From Mesorhizobium sp. WSM3862 (lineage in GTDB: Bacteria; Pseudomonadota; Alphaproteobacteria; Rhizobiales; Rhizobiaceae), in assembly GCF_002294985.1 (NCBI RefSeq), contig NZ_NSGE01000003.1:1-64000 (forward strand): DNA of 64,000 nucleotides, written 5' to 3'. A program made the translations under genes and the position numbers. This document shows, piece after piece, positions 1 through 8,578 of the stretch; position 1 is the first letter of the stretch; every line of letters starts with the position of its first letter. The notes under the pieces are model-generated. The model searched no databases and had not been told where the DNA came from. It saw only the letters and a program-made list of their open reading frames with translations.

Positions 1-65
1 GAATGGCCCGCCTCGACAAACCGCACAACACGTTCACGCAAATCGAGCGAATAGGGCTTGGGCAT
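1..65 (-). CDS. IS630-family transposase, N-terminal fragment cut by window edge
   Basis: Reading the minus strand from the ATG at 65 gives MPKPYSLDLRERVVRFVEAG, the typical opening of IS630/Tc1-like transposases, where this basic segment begins the helix-turn-helix that binds the element's ends. A strong ribosome-binding site (GGAGGTGA) lies directly upstream. Only about 21 codons are inside the window, so neither the DDE catalytic domain nor the far end can be judged. The terminal inverted repeat should lie within the next hundred or so bases to the right, but it cannot be recognised without the other end. Family call is from the N-terminal motif alone. Confidence 0.8.
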   Translation of the reverse strand, partial: MPKPYSLDLRERVVRFVEAGH

Positions 66-180
66 GGCAAATCACCTCCACAAGGAAGTGAATCACAAAC
101 CTTACATCAGCGGAATGCTTCGCGATTCAATCTGATGGTCCGACGCTCTAGGCATCTTTCTGGACGTGCTTCAGCAGCGA

Positions 181-768
181 CTAACTCTTGGGATCGACCA
201 GCTTGCGGGCCTTTTCGAAATCGACGCTCCTGGTATCGCCCGCCTGAATTTTCTTGAGCTCGTCGGCCGAATTGTCCGAAGCGTGCCTGAAGCTGTACCA
301 CCGGCCATCCGGATCCCTCCGTTGCTGGACGGTCCCGTTCAGGACGCGATGGCTGAAACAGGTGCGGATGGGCTGTGCCGTATAGGCCGTGGACCGCCAG
401 ACGAGCTCCATGCACATCTTGCCATCATTGCTGAGATGCCATGTACCTTCGGCGAAGGACGTTGAACCAAGCTTGGACGTCCAGGCACGCATGCGCCTGT
501 CCTGGGCGAAATAGGCGGCTCCGTCCTCCCAGTTCCAGGTGCGGTCGGCATAGAACAACTGCAACTCAAATGCCGTCGGCGTGGTGCCTGCTTGTGCCGC
601 TGCCGGAGACCCAGCGCCGGCTGCGTGAGCAACGCCGGACAGCGCCACTCCACCGCAGAAGAGCAGAAGCATCAGGTCCGCGCGCCGCGCAGAACGACGG
701 CACCTCACGCTCCGCGCTGGTCTGGACGGCAATATTTTTCGAACTGCAGGAATGATGAGCGATAACAT
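181..768 (-). CDS. DUF995-like secreted protein
   Basis: Secreted protein of about 195 residues from the ATG at 768; an in-frame upstream start at 843 is possible but would place an odd extension before the signal. The N-terminus is Arg-rich, then carries a hydrophobic stretch ending VALSGVAHA, a good signal peptide with an AxA-type cleavage site. The mature part contains TWNWEDGAAYF, RMRAWTSK and AEGTWHLSNDGKMCMELVW, which I recognise as the pattern of the DUF995 family of rhizobia and Bartonella. The biochemical role of that family is unknown to me. It lies beside an IS630 fragment and is convergent with nothing. No catalytic motif is visible. Confidence 0.7.
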   Translation of the reverse strand: MLSLIIPAVRKILPSRPARSVRCRRSARRADLMLLLFCGGVALSGVAHAAGAGSPAAAQAGTTPTAFELQLFYADRTWNWEDGAAYFAQDRRMRAWTSKLGSTSFAEGTWHLSNDGKMCMELVWRSTAYTAQPIRTCFSHRVLNGTVQQRRDPDGRWYSFRHASDNSADELKKIQAGDTRSVDFEKARKLVDPKS

Positions 769-843
769 GTCGACGACGCCTTTCGATCTGGCGTCACTAC
801 CCAGATTGGGTATTCGATCCCAATGCGCAGCTACCGCCCCCAC

Positions 844-1161
844 GTGATATTAACTGCCGCTCGAGGAATGGTGTCAACCTTCCCGTCGCAGCGAGCCAGG
901 ATCGCCCGCGAACGGTGATTGCGGCCGCGCCAAAGCTTGTGGATGGGCAAGCCGCTGGTTTATAGGATCGGCCGCTTATGATGGAGCAGAAACGTTGAAC
1001 GGGCCGGCGACCACGGAAGGGCTCGGAATCTTGGCGCCTCGCCAGGCCATTGGAAGCCGGCAAGGGAGCCGGCGGCCTGGAGCCGTCCCCTTCCGTGCGC
1101 CCGATTTCGAAATCGAAGCAATTACCCGGAGTGCGGCGGTCGGCGCCATTCGGAGAACTGG
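844..1161. other. 318-bp intergenic region with candidate promoter and palindrome
   Basis: No gene is supported here. On the plus strand CTTGTG (936-941), a 17-bp spacer and TTTATA (959-964) resemble the alphaproteobacterial housekeeping promoter (CTTGAC-N17-CTATAT). They would give a leader of about 190 nt before the TTG start at 1162. A perfect 14-bp palindrome, CGATTTCGAAATCG, lies at 1102-1115, downstream of the predicted start point. The rest is GC-rich and featureless. Confidence 0.45.
936..964 (+). promoter_or_regulatory. Candidate sigma70 promoter for the 1162-4176 glycan operon
   Basis: CTTGTG, exactly 17 bp, then TTTATA. The match is to the rhizobial housekeeping consensus and the orientation is correct for the downstream operon. 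Transcription would start near 971. Inferred from sequence only. Confidence 0.4.
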
Positions 1162-2079
1162 TTGAAAAAAGCATTCTCGATAATCGTCACCCTGGCGCTG
1201 CTGGCCTGGCTTGCGGCAGACTCGCGCTGGAAGATGGTGGGCGACGCCTTCGCCAGCATCACGCCCGGCGCCTTCGCTGCGGTGACGCTGGCGCTGTTCG
1301 TCACTTATGTGCTGCGCGCGCTGCGGGTCTGCGACGAGTTCCGCGACGAGGTGAACGGCCGCTTCGGCGCCTGCCTGCGCGTGATCCTCATTCACAACGC
1401 CATGATCAACGTGGTGCCGTTCCGCGGCGGCGAGACCGCTTTCCCGCTGCTGTTGCGGCAGGTGTTCGGCATCTCGATCGTGCGCGCCGGCGCTTCGCTC
1501 CTGTGGTTCAGGCTGCAGGACGCCTTCGTCGTCGGCGTGCTCGCGTGCCTGGTGTGGCCCGGTCTTCACCCGGCGCTCAGGGCCGCGGGAATAGCAGCGC
1601 TGATTGCCTCCGCCTGGTATCTGCCGCGCTGGGCGCGCGCGCCGCATGACTGGGCCGGGCGCGGCAGCATCGTGTCGAAGCTCGGCAAGCTGCGCGATAT
1701 CTTCACCGAGGCCACGGGGCGCTCCCGCTACGGCTGGTGGTGGACGGTCGCCAACTGGACGCTGAAGCTTGCCGTGCAGGGATGGCTGCTCGCCATGCTG
1801 CTCGGCACCTCCTTCCAGACTGCCTTTCCCGGCGCCGTCGGCGCCGAGGCCGCCGCCATCCTGCCGGTGCAGGGCGTCGCCGGCTTCGGTACCTACGAGG
1901 CGGGAGCCGCGGCCGCACTGCTTTATTCCGGCATCGCCATGAAGGACGGGCTGCAGGCGGCGCTGGCGCTGCATCTGTTCATCCTCTGCTCGGCCGTTGC
2001 CACCGGTGCGATCGCCTGGCTGTTTCCCTCGAAATCGACGCTGCCGGAGACGCCGGCTACGGGACCCGCAAGGAAATGA
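1162..2079 (+). CDS. UPF0104 / lysylphosphatidylglycerol-synthase-type membrane protein
   Basis: Integral membrane protein of 305 residues starting at TTG 1162, which is preceded by CGGAGAAC as ribosome-binding site. Several hydrophobic helices are visible, starting at residues 3-20 and 32-48. The conserved pieces RALRVCDEF, NVVPFRGGE and VQGVAGFGTYE match the flippase-like UPF0104/AglD family (Pfam LPG_synthase_TM), where the PxRxGE and QGxxGxG segments are typical. Members often accompany polyprenyl-phosphate glycosyltransferases, which fits its ATGA overlap with the next gene. A role in moving or modifying a lipid-linked sugar is inferred. It lacks the soluble aminoacyltransferase domain of full MprF. 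Confidence 0.8.
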   Translation: MKKAFSIIVTLALLAWLAADSRWKMVGDAFASITPGAFAAVTLALFVTYVLRALRVCDEFRDEVNGRFGACLRVILIHNAMINVVPFRGGETAFPLLLRQVFGISIVRAGASLLWFRLQDAFVVGVLACLVWPGLHPALRAAGIAALIASAWYLPRWARAPHDWAGRGSIVSKLGKLRDIFTEATGRSRYGWWWTVANWTLKLAVQGWLLAMLLGTSFQTAFPGAVGAEAAAILPVQGVAGFGTYEAGAAAALLYSGIAMKDGLQAALALHLFILCSAVATGAIAWLFPSKSTLPETPATGPARK

Positions 2080-3161
2080 CCGCCATGGACATGCTTCCCA
2101 TTCCTCAGTCGGGGCTGCCTGCCGGTGCCGTCATGCCCGAGCACCAGCTTTCCATCGTCATCCCGATGTATAACGAGGCCGACAACGTCGAGCCGCTGAT
2201 CGTGCGTATCCACCAGGCGATGGAGAACTACAGCCAGCCCTGGGAAGTGGTGCTGGTGGACGACGGCAGCACCGACGCCACGCCGAACGAAATTCGCCGC
2301 CTGGCGGCCGAATACGGTGCGCATGTGCACGCTGTGGAGCTGGTGCGCAACTTCAAGCAGACGGCGGCCATGCAGGCCGGCCTCGACGCTGCCCGCGGCG
2401 ATGTCATAGCGACGCTCGACGGCGACCTGCAGAACGATCCGTTCGACATACCGCGCATGGTCTATCGACTGCTGACCGAGGACCTCGACCTCGTCGCCGG
2501 CTGGCGCAAGAACCGCCAGGAGGGTTTCTGGATGCGCCGGCTGCCGTCACGCATCGCCAACTCGCTGATCGCGCGCGTCACCGGGGTTCGGCTGAAGGAC
2601 TATGGCTGCAGCCTCAAGGTGTTCCGCGGCAGCGTCATCCGCAGCGTCAGGCTCTATGGCGAAATGCATCGCTTCATCCCGGCCTGGTTGGCGACGGTGA
2701 CGACGCCGCGCCGTATCGCCCAGGAGGTGGTGACGCATCACGCCCGCATCCACGGCCAGTCGAAATACGGCATCTCGCGCACCTTCCGCGTGGTGCTCGA
2801 CCTGGTCTTCATGTTCTTCTTCATGCGCTACCGCACCAGGCCCGGCCATTTCTTCGGCGGGATCGGCATCGTGTTCGGCGTGCTCGGCTCGCTGATCCTT
2901 GCTTACCTGTTCAGCTTGAAAGTGTTTTTCGGACAGGACATTGGAACGCGCCCGATGCTGTTCACCGGCTTCTTCCTGGTCATCGCCGGCCTGCAGATGG
3001 TAACGTCGGGCGTGCTCGCCGAGATGCTGTCGCGCGTCTATCTCGAGGCGAATGTTTCGCTCGCTTATGTGGCGCGCCCGCAGCCCGCGCCTGGCGAAGG
3101 CGATGGCTGGCGTTGGCCGAGCCCGCCCGCGCAAGCCAAGAAAGCCCCGAGACGGAAATGA
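2076..3161 (+). CDS. Membrane-anchored GT2 glycosyltransferase (DPM1/ArnC type)
   Basis: 361 residues, starting at ATG 2076, which overlaps the previous stop (ATGA) and points to translational coupling. The GT-A fold family 2 domain spans roughly residues 20-250, with LSIVIPMYNEADNVEP, VLVDDGSTD, the DxD-type LDGDLQNDP and the HARIHGQSKYG segment typical of dolichyl/undecaprenyl-phosphate sugar transferases. Two C-terminal hydrophobic segments (FFGGIGIVFGVLGSLILAYL and MLFTGFFLVIAGLQMVTSG) anchor it in the inner membrane, as in ArnC and GtrB. Likely reaction: transfer of a sugar from a nucleotide donor to undecaprenyl phosphate. Donor sugar cannot be read from sequence; the adjacent epimerase suggests a uronic acid or galactose-type sugar. 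Confidence 0.88.
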   Translation: MTAMDMLPIPQSGLPAGAVMPEHQLSIVIPMYNEADNVEPLIVRIHQAMENYSQPWEVVLVDDGSTDATPNEIRRLAAEYGAHVHAVELVRNFKQTAAMQAGLDAARGDVIATLDGDLQNDPFDIPRMVYRLLTEDLDLVAGWRKNRQEGFWMRRLPSRIANSLIARVTGVRLKDYGCSLKVFRGSVIRSVRLYGEMHRFIPAWLATVTTPRRIAQEVVTHHARIHGQSKYGISRTFRVVLDLVFMFFFMRYRTRPGHFFGGIGIVFGVLGSLILAYLFSLKVFFGQDIGTRPMLFTGFFLVIAGLQMVTSGVLAEMLSRVYLEANVSLAYVARPQPAPGEGDGWRWPSPPAQAKKAPRRK

Positions 3162-3192
3162 TCCCGCCCCTGCCCTCATCCGAGGTCCGCGC

Positions 3193-4176
3193 ATGACCAT
3201 CCTTGTGACCGGAGCCGCCGGCTTCATCGGCAGCCATGTCTGCGAGCGCCTGCTCGCCCGCGGCGACGCCGTTGTCGGCGTCGACTGCATGAACGCCTAC
3301 TACGACCCGGCATTGAAGGCGGCACGGCTCGCCAGGCTTTCCGGCCGGCACGGATTTTCGTTCCGCCAACTCGACATAGCCGAGCCGGGCGCGCTGGCGG
3401 CGAATCTCGAGGGAACGCTGCTGAGCGGCATCGTGCATCTCGGCGCCCAGGCGGGCGTGCGCTATTCGCTCGAAAATCCGCGCGCCTATATCCACGCCAA
3501 CATCGCCGGCCACCTGGAGGTGCTGGAGCTCTGCCGTGCATCGCCCGAGATCAAGCATCTGGTCTATGCCTCGTCGAGCTCGGTCTATGGCGGCAACACC
3601 AAGGTGCCGTTCGTGGAAACCGACCGCGTCGACAATCCGGTGTCGATCTACGCGGCGACCAAGAAGGCGGACGAGCTGATCAGCTCGACCTATTCGCATC
3701 TCTTTGGGCTGCCGCAGACGGGCCTGCGCTTCTTCACCGTCTATGGCCCCTGGGGACGACCGGACATGGCGGCCTGGATCTTCACCGAGGCGATGCTCTC
3801 CGGCAAGCCGATCCGCGTCTTCAATCACGGCGAGATGTGGCGCGATTTCACCTATGTCGACGACGTTGTCGAGGGCGTGATTGCGGTTCTCGACAAGCCG
3901 CCGGCGGCCGGCCGCGAGCGCCACCGCATCTACAACATCGGCAACAGCCAGCCGGTGCATCTCGGTCGCTTCATCGAGACGCTGGAAGGGCTGCTCGGCG
4001 TGAAGGCCATCCGTGAGGATCTGCCCATGCAGCCCGGCGATGTCGAGAAGACCTTTGCCGACACCAGCCAGCTAGAGCGCGACATCGGCTTCAAGCCGAA
4101 AGTGCCGATCGAGGAAGGACTGGCGAAATTCGTCGACTGGTACCGGCGGGAATGGCGGCCGGAGGGCAAGCTGTAA
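3193..4176 (+). CDS. NAD-dependent epimerase, UDP-glucuronate 4-epimerase-like
   Basis: 327 residues from ATG 3193. Short-chain dehydrogenase/extended family: Rossmann motif TGAAGFIGSH at residues 6-15, catalytic SSSVYG serine region and a YAATKK (YxxxK) motif. The region DLPMQPGDVEKTFADTSQLERDIGFKP and the closing FVDWYRREW are characteristic of UDP-glucuronate 4-epimerases such as LspL/CapI, which make UDP-galacturonate for capsule or LPS. It lies 31 bp after the glycosyltransferase, in the same operon. UDP-glucose 4-epimerase activity is the main alternative. It ends 28 bp before the convergent phosphotransferase gene. Confidence 0.87.
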   Translation: MTILVTGAAGFIGSHVCERLLARGDAVVGVDCMNAYYDPALKAARLARLSGRHGFSFRQLDIAEPGALAANLEGTLLSGIVHLGAQAGVRYSLENPRAYIHANIAGHLEVLELCRASPEIKHLVYASSSSVYGGNTKVPFVETDRVDNPVSIYAATKKADELISSTYSHLFGLPQTGLRFFTVYGPWGRPDMAAWIFTEAMLSGKPIRVFNHGEMWRDFTYVDDVVEGVIAVLDKPPAAGRERHRIYNIGNSQPVHLGRFIETLEGLLGVKAIREDLPMQPGDVEKTFADTSQLERDIGFKPKVPIEEGLAKFVDWYRREWRPEGKL

Positions 4177-4204
4177 AGCGAAGCGCTGCCGCCGATGCCC
4201 TGCC

Positions 4205-6691
4205 CTACATGCATCCTTCGATAAACGGGCCGCTGACCCATAGCGAGCCGTTGGTATACATGGCGGTTCCGCTGTCGTCGGTGTAGCCATGGGATTGCTC
4301 GTCGACGTGCAGCTTGCCGTTGGGCACAAGCTGCCCGTTCACTTTGATGCTCTTGATGAAAAGGTTGCGATCGCCGGGTCGGCCCTCTCCGGCCCACTGG
4401 TCGTTGACATAACGAATTTCGATCGTCTTTGGATTGGGCACGCCGCTAAGGTCGATGTGGAACGGTTGCGCCTCGACGGCCGCCTCCGTCAGTTCCGCCA
4501 CGCGCTGCTCGCCTGTCGACGCCTTGCTCTCCTTGCCCTGGACGGCGATCTCGCCAAGGCGCTTGCCGTCGGCGAAGACGTCGAAACGAGGCTGACCCTG
4601 GTAGTCGGTGCCGGCCGCGTCGATCTCCAAGCTTGTGGCTGTGCAGCGCCCCGCGTCTCCGGCCGCGTTGGCGACAAGTGTGGCTATGCGCCGCTTTTGC
4701 GATTGCACCCAGCCGGCAATCGGCTGCAGCAGCGCCGTTCGATCGCTCAAGCCTTCGTCGAATAGGTTCGTCTTTTCGCCGGGATCGGCCTTAAGGTCGT
4801 ATTCCTCGACCTTGCCGGTGGTAGCGTTGAAAATCACCTTTCGATCATTATCGCGATAACCGAGCAAGGAGCCGGCCCACGGATTGAAGAAGAAGGTCCT
4901 GTTTGGCCGTTGCTCGCTGAACAGGCTGCGGCCCTGCCACTGCTCGGGCAAAGGCAGCCCTAGTATGTCCATGATCGTCGGAGCGATATCGACGATGCCG
5001 CCGACCGGATGCGCGACTTCGTCATGGAAAAGGTGCTTGTTGATCATTATCAGCGGAATGTGGACGTTCTCGTCGTAGATTGCGGTGGCATGGACGTAGT
5101 CGCCATGTTCTCCGAACGCCTCGCCATGATCGCCAAGGACGACAACCAGCGTCGAATCGAGCTTGCCGGACTGCTTCAGTGAATCGAGGATTTCACCGAA
5201 CGCTGCGTCGCCGACCTTCAGGGCGTTGAGATAGGCATTGAATTTTTCGTCATCGACGTAGTGCACCGGCCCGATGTCTTTGGCGGAAGGCACCATCTTC
5301 GAGAACATCGGGCTGCCGGTGATATACGGATAATGCGTCATCGCCGTGAACATGACGCCGAAGAAGGGCTTCTGCGGATCCTTCTTCATCCAGTCGATGA
5401 TCGTTTGGGCCGTGCAGAGGTCACTGTTGTAGTCCATGTTCTTCCACTGCTCGGTACTGAGCTTGAAGGTCGGGGTGGCGCATTTCTGCCCCCGATAGTC
5501 CTGGATGACGTCCAGTCCCTTGTTGAGCAGGAACTCGTCCACACGCTGGAAACGGGAATCGGCGCTCCAGAAGAACCCGGTGCGAAAATTGTGCTTGGAC
5601 AGGGTGTTGGAGATCGTCTCCAGCGGCAGGTACGGATATTTGGCAGTCATCCCGTAGAATGAGATGTCGTTGTACATCGAGGTCAGCAGCGAGAAGATCG
5701 AGTAGTGCGTGGACGGCGCATGCGCATAGATCTTGTCGAACCGAATGGAACCTCCGGCATAGCTCTTTATGTTCGGCGTGATCGGATACTGGCCGCCAAA
5801 GGTCTCGATGTATTTCGACGGCACCGACTCCATCATGAAAACCAGCACGTTCTTGATCGGATTTGGCGTCGGCGCCTTGAAGCTTGAGGTTTCCGCCGGA
5901 CGTTCCCCAACGCTGGCGACATCGAGATCATTGCCGCCGGCGCTCATCGCAAAAGTCACCGGCGTCGAACTGAACCACGCCGACTGAACGAAATACACGA
6001 TAGGATTGTCGACCTTTGATGCTGGCAGCGACTGAGCGCGCACATGATAGCCGCTGCCGACCAGGGCTGCGCCAACGCAAAGAACCAAAGCGATGAGAAA
6101 TCTCTTGTGGCCTGCGGAACTCAGCCGCTGGCACAAATTGCCCGCGGCGTAGCCGAGGGCCAGCACCAGGACGATGGACCCGAAAAGGATCGCGGCATCC
6201 CTCACGTTGAGGGCGTCGCCCATCGCGCTCTTGGCGTCGGCATTCTGCAGGAAGTCGCCATAGACCAGCCACTGGAAGGTGAAAGGCTCACCCAGCATCT
6301 TGACGAGATTGATGTTGGCAAATCCCCAGCCGAGCGACACCAGGACCACGAGATAGAAAAGGGAGGCGACGGCCGCGGATGCGAGCCGGCTTGACTTTGT
6401 AAGGAAGAGCAGGATCAGCGTTGCCGCCGTCACCGATGTGATGAGGATCAGGTCGTAATAGCTTGCCGCCAATCCCATGGGAATGGACGCCAGAGCCCCT
6501 TGAAATGTGGTTTGCGGATCGACGATGACGGCCCGGTAGATGCCCAGCAGAAGCCATAACCACAGGCTGGTGCAAATGACGCGCAAGGACGTCCGCGTGA
6601 AGCGAAGTTCCTGCGTCAATGCAGGTTTCGTCCTCGATCCCGTCTGGCCGCCCTCGGACCGGCTCGCCGAGCCCATACCGCCGATACTCAT
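4205..6691 (-). CDS. LtaS-like sulfatase-fold phosphotransferase with C-terminal carbohydrate-binding-like domain
   Basis: About 828 residues from ATG 6691; an in-frame TTG at 6748 would add 19 residues. The architecture is five N-terminal hydrophobic helices, then a periplasmic alkaline-phosphatase/sulfatase-fold domain. The domain shows NVLVFMMESVPSKY (metal site), HAPSTHYSIFSLLTS, in which a Thr sits at the nucleophile position where true sulfatases have Cys or Ser, and LGDHGEAFGEHG (metal ligands). This is the plan of lipoteichoic acid synthase and of rhizobial phosphoglycerol and phosphoethanolamine transferases. The last ~180 residues are an extra domain containing IRYVNDQWAGEGRPGDRNLFIKSI, which resembles Ca-dependent CBM36/60-type xylan-binding modules. 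Likely job: adding phosphoglycerol or phosphoethanolamine to a periplasmic or surface glycan. Confidence 0.8.
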   Translation of the reverse strand: MSIGGMGSASRSEGGQTGSRTKPALTQELRFTRTSLRVICTSLWLWLLLGIYRAVIVDPQTTFQGALASIPMGLAASYYDLILITSVTAATLILLFLTKSSRLASAAVASLFYLVVLVSLGWGFANINLVKMLGEPFTFQWLVYGDFLQNADAKSAMGDALNVRDAAILFGSIVLVLALGYAAGNLCQRLSSAGHKRFLIALVLCVGAALVGSGYHVRAQSLPASKVDNPIVYFVQSAWFSSTPVTFAMSAGGNDLDVASVGERPAETSSFKAPTPNPIKNVLVFMMESVPSKYIETFGGQYPITPNIKSYAGGSIRFDKIYAHAPSTHYSIFSLLTSMYNDISFYGMTAKYPYLPLETISNTLSKHNFRTGFFWSADSRFQRVDEFLLNKGLDVIQDYRGQKCATPTFKLSTEQWKNMDYNSDLCTAQTIIDWMKKDPQKPFFGVMFTAMTHYPYITGSPMFSKMVPSAKDIGPVHYVDDEKFNAYLNALKVGDAAFGEILDSLKQSGKLDSTLVVVLGDHGEAFGEHGDYVHATAIYDENVHIPLIMINKHLFHDEVAHPVGGIVDIAPTIMDILGLPLPEQWQGRSLFSEQRPNRTFFFNPWAGSLLGYRDNDRKVIFNATTGKVEEYDLKADPGEKTNLFDEGLSDRTALLQPIAGWVQSQKRRIATLVANAAGDAGRCTATSLEIDAAGTDYQGQPRFDVFADGKRLGEIAVQGKESKASTGEQRVAELTEAAVEAQPFHIDLSGVPNPKTIEIRYVNDQWAGEGRPGDRNLFIKSIKVNGQLVPNGKLHVDEQSHGYTDDSGTAMYTNGSLWVSGPFIEGCM

Positions 6692-6951
6692 GAGATTGCC
6701 CACCGCCAGTTTGTGCTCCGGCCAGAAACCACGGCCGGCAGCTTTCAAACCCCGTGCGCAAAATCGGTTCGGGGCAGGAAAGAGTCAACAAAATCAAGTG
6801 TGCGTTAACGACGTCTCTTCAGAACTGGTTAACCGCAAACACTGAAAGACAATGGGTTTGCCAAAGGGCCGATCAGCGTTGGAAGCGGCGAGCTTGCGGC
6901 AACAAAGAAAGCTGAGACCGTGTTGCGCGCCGACCCGGCTTCATTCCGACG

Positions 6952-7692
6952 TCAGCCGAACGCGTACAGATCGTCCGTCGAGACTGCCCTGAAATAGGTC
7001 ACGAATTCCCAGTAATTCTCGATGCGGTCGACGAAAGGCCGCTGCGGCGGCTTCAGGATCTCGGTCTCGAAGTGGTCCAGTCGCTGGGAACCGCCGAGAT
7101 AGGCAATGATTGCATTGCCAACCAGTGGATCGCCGATATCGCTATAGTGGATCGGGAAATACGGCTGTCGGGTCTCGAACAGCACGGATCTGATCTTTGC
7201 GCGAAACAGATTCAGCTCGCGCAGAAACGCGTTAAAACGTTCTATGTCGAAATGCACCTTCTTTCTCGGGCTGTCGGCTGCGAACCGATCGGTGGCATGG
7301 ACTGTCCATACTCCGGATGCTTCCGCTTCGAGCAGCGAGACGAAGGACGCGATCGGATTCCTGACAAGCCAGACCTTCTTGACGCTTTCATCTTCCAACA
7401 CGGGGAGTATGGCCGCGCGCGTCTGGTCGGGAAATATGTGAAAACCGACGAAGCGAGCCGACGGATCGTCGAAGACGCGCGCGATGAACTGCTGCGGCTC
7501 GGCATCTCGCAAATCGACCCGATCGCGCGGCAGATCGATTTTCTCGTGATAGTCATGGCGCAAGCCGACGAAGCTCGGATTGAAGATTTCGCCGTGCAGG
7601 ACCATCCCGTCATATTGGTTGAGATGGCGATTGAGCGCTTGAGAACCGGTTCGTGGCGAAGCGATCAGCACGAACTTCTGACAAGACTGCAT
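6952..7692 (-). CDS. Sulfotransferase (Stf0-like)
   Basis: 246 residues from ATG 7692. The N-terminus FVLIASPRTGSQALNRHL is the 5'-phosphosulfate-binding loop of PAPS-dependent sulfotransferases, and VKKVWLVRNPIASFVSLLEAE matches the 3'-phosphate-binding RxxxxxxxS region (R in VRNP and the following Ser). The protein would move a sulfate from PAPS to a carbohydrate or lipid acceptor in the cytosol. Rhizobia use such enzymes on Nod factors, LPS and K antigens, but nothing here identifies the acceptor. It is on the same strand as, and 203 bp before, the phosphotransferase gene. Together with the glycosyltransferases to the right it suggests modification of a surface glycan. Confidence 0.82.
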   Translation of the reverse strand: MQSCQKFVLIASPRTGSQALNRHLNQYDGMVLHGEIFNPSFVGLRHDYHEKIDLPRDRVDLRDAEPQQFIARVFDDPSARFVGFHIFPDQTRAAILPVLEDESVKKVWLVRNPIASFVSLLEAEASGVWTVHATDRFAADSPRKKVHFDIERFNAFLRELNLFRAKIRSVLFETRQPYFPIHYSDIGDPLVGNAIIAYLGGSQRLDHFETEILKPPQRPFVDRIENYWEFVTYFRAVSTDDLYAFG

Positions 7693-7830
7693 TCACGCCA
7701 CACCCGTTGGAGTTTGCCCGAACATACACAAACGACCTCTCCGTTCAAATGTGAGCGGCCGCTTGAAACGGCAACGGCGGGCGCCCTGAAGCACCCGCCG
7801 TCGTCGGTGTCCCAGCACTTGCTGCGGGGT

Positions 7831-8346
7831 TCAACCGCCGCGCAGGCGCGTTGGGCTGAGGCTCGCAATGGTCGAACGCTGTTCGGCAGGACAAGTCGGC
7901 AGGAACCGGCTCGCATCCGCATAGGTCATGGTGGTGACGGAGTTCTTCAGGCCGCCGCGCTTGGCGATCCAGCCGCGAACCCAGCCAGGGTAGTTCTTCA
8001 TCATGAAGTCGGCAGCGACCTGGTTGCCGCGCGCCCCGGCGCCATACGGCAGGTGGAAGCCGAACGATGCGTTGCGCGTGACGCAGACCTTGCTCTTGGG
8101 CATCGCCAGGTAAAGCGTGCAGGCCGAATCGCACGCACCGTTGAAGCGCACGAAGCCGCCGCTGCGGCGCATCTTCAGCATGCGGATGGCATAGTCGATT
8201 ACATAGCCGCCGCGGTCGCCGCTGATCGTCTTGACGTAGCCCTTGCCGAGATTCATGCGCGGACGCAGCAACTGGTCTGCCGAGCTCGTCGAGATCATCG
8301 CGCCCGTCAAGGCGAGCGCAGCGAGAAACTTCAATATCGTTTTCAT
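7831..8346 (-). CDS. Secreted ClpP-like (crotonase-fold) protein
   Basis: 171 residues from ATG 8346 with AGGAGG five bases upstream. Residues 1-23 form a clear signal peptide ending STSSADQ. The core GGFVRFNGACDSACTLYL carries a Ser (S74) flanked by two Cys (C72, C76), and FGFHLPYG supplies a His (H98). The 24-residue Ser-His spacing is close to the 25 residues between the catalytic Ser and His of ClpP, and 'G.C.SAC' replaces the ClpP nucleophile loop. I infer a periplasmic ClpP-fold serine hydrolase; the Cys pair could form a disulfide. I know similar unnamed rhizobial proteins but no function. It is divergent from the large glycosyltransferase gene. Confidence 0.62.
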   Translation of the reverse strand: MKTILKFLAALALTGAMISTSSADQLLRPRMNLGKGYVKTISGDRGGYVIDYAIRMLKMRRSGGFVRFNGACDSACTLYLAMPKSKVCVTRNASFGFHLPYGAGARGNQVAADFMMKNYPGWVRGWIAKRGGLKNSVTTMTYADASRFLPTCPAEQRSTIASLSPTRLRGG

Positions 8347-8578
8347 TCGCGCCTCCTGCTATGCCGTGAACGGTTAGCCGGGACGCGTAAAGATTGGTTA
8401 TGCCGTGTCGATAAACTTGTAACAATCGCTTGATTGCACAGTTGTTTTAGACGCCGCTTGATGGTCTTGGTTTACCGGTGGCGCAGACGGATGATCACTG
8501 AAAAGTAAATCCGGCGCGACCAGAAGGCAGGCAGAGCGCAAAAGCGTTGTTAGCGGAATTGCGGTAAGGGAAGCAGCA

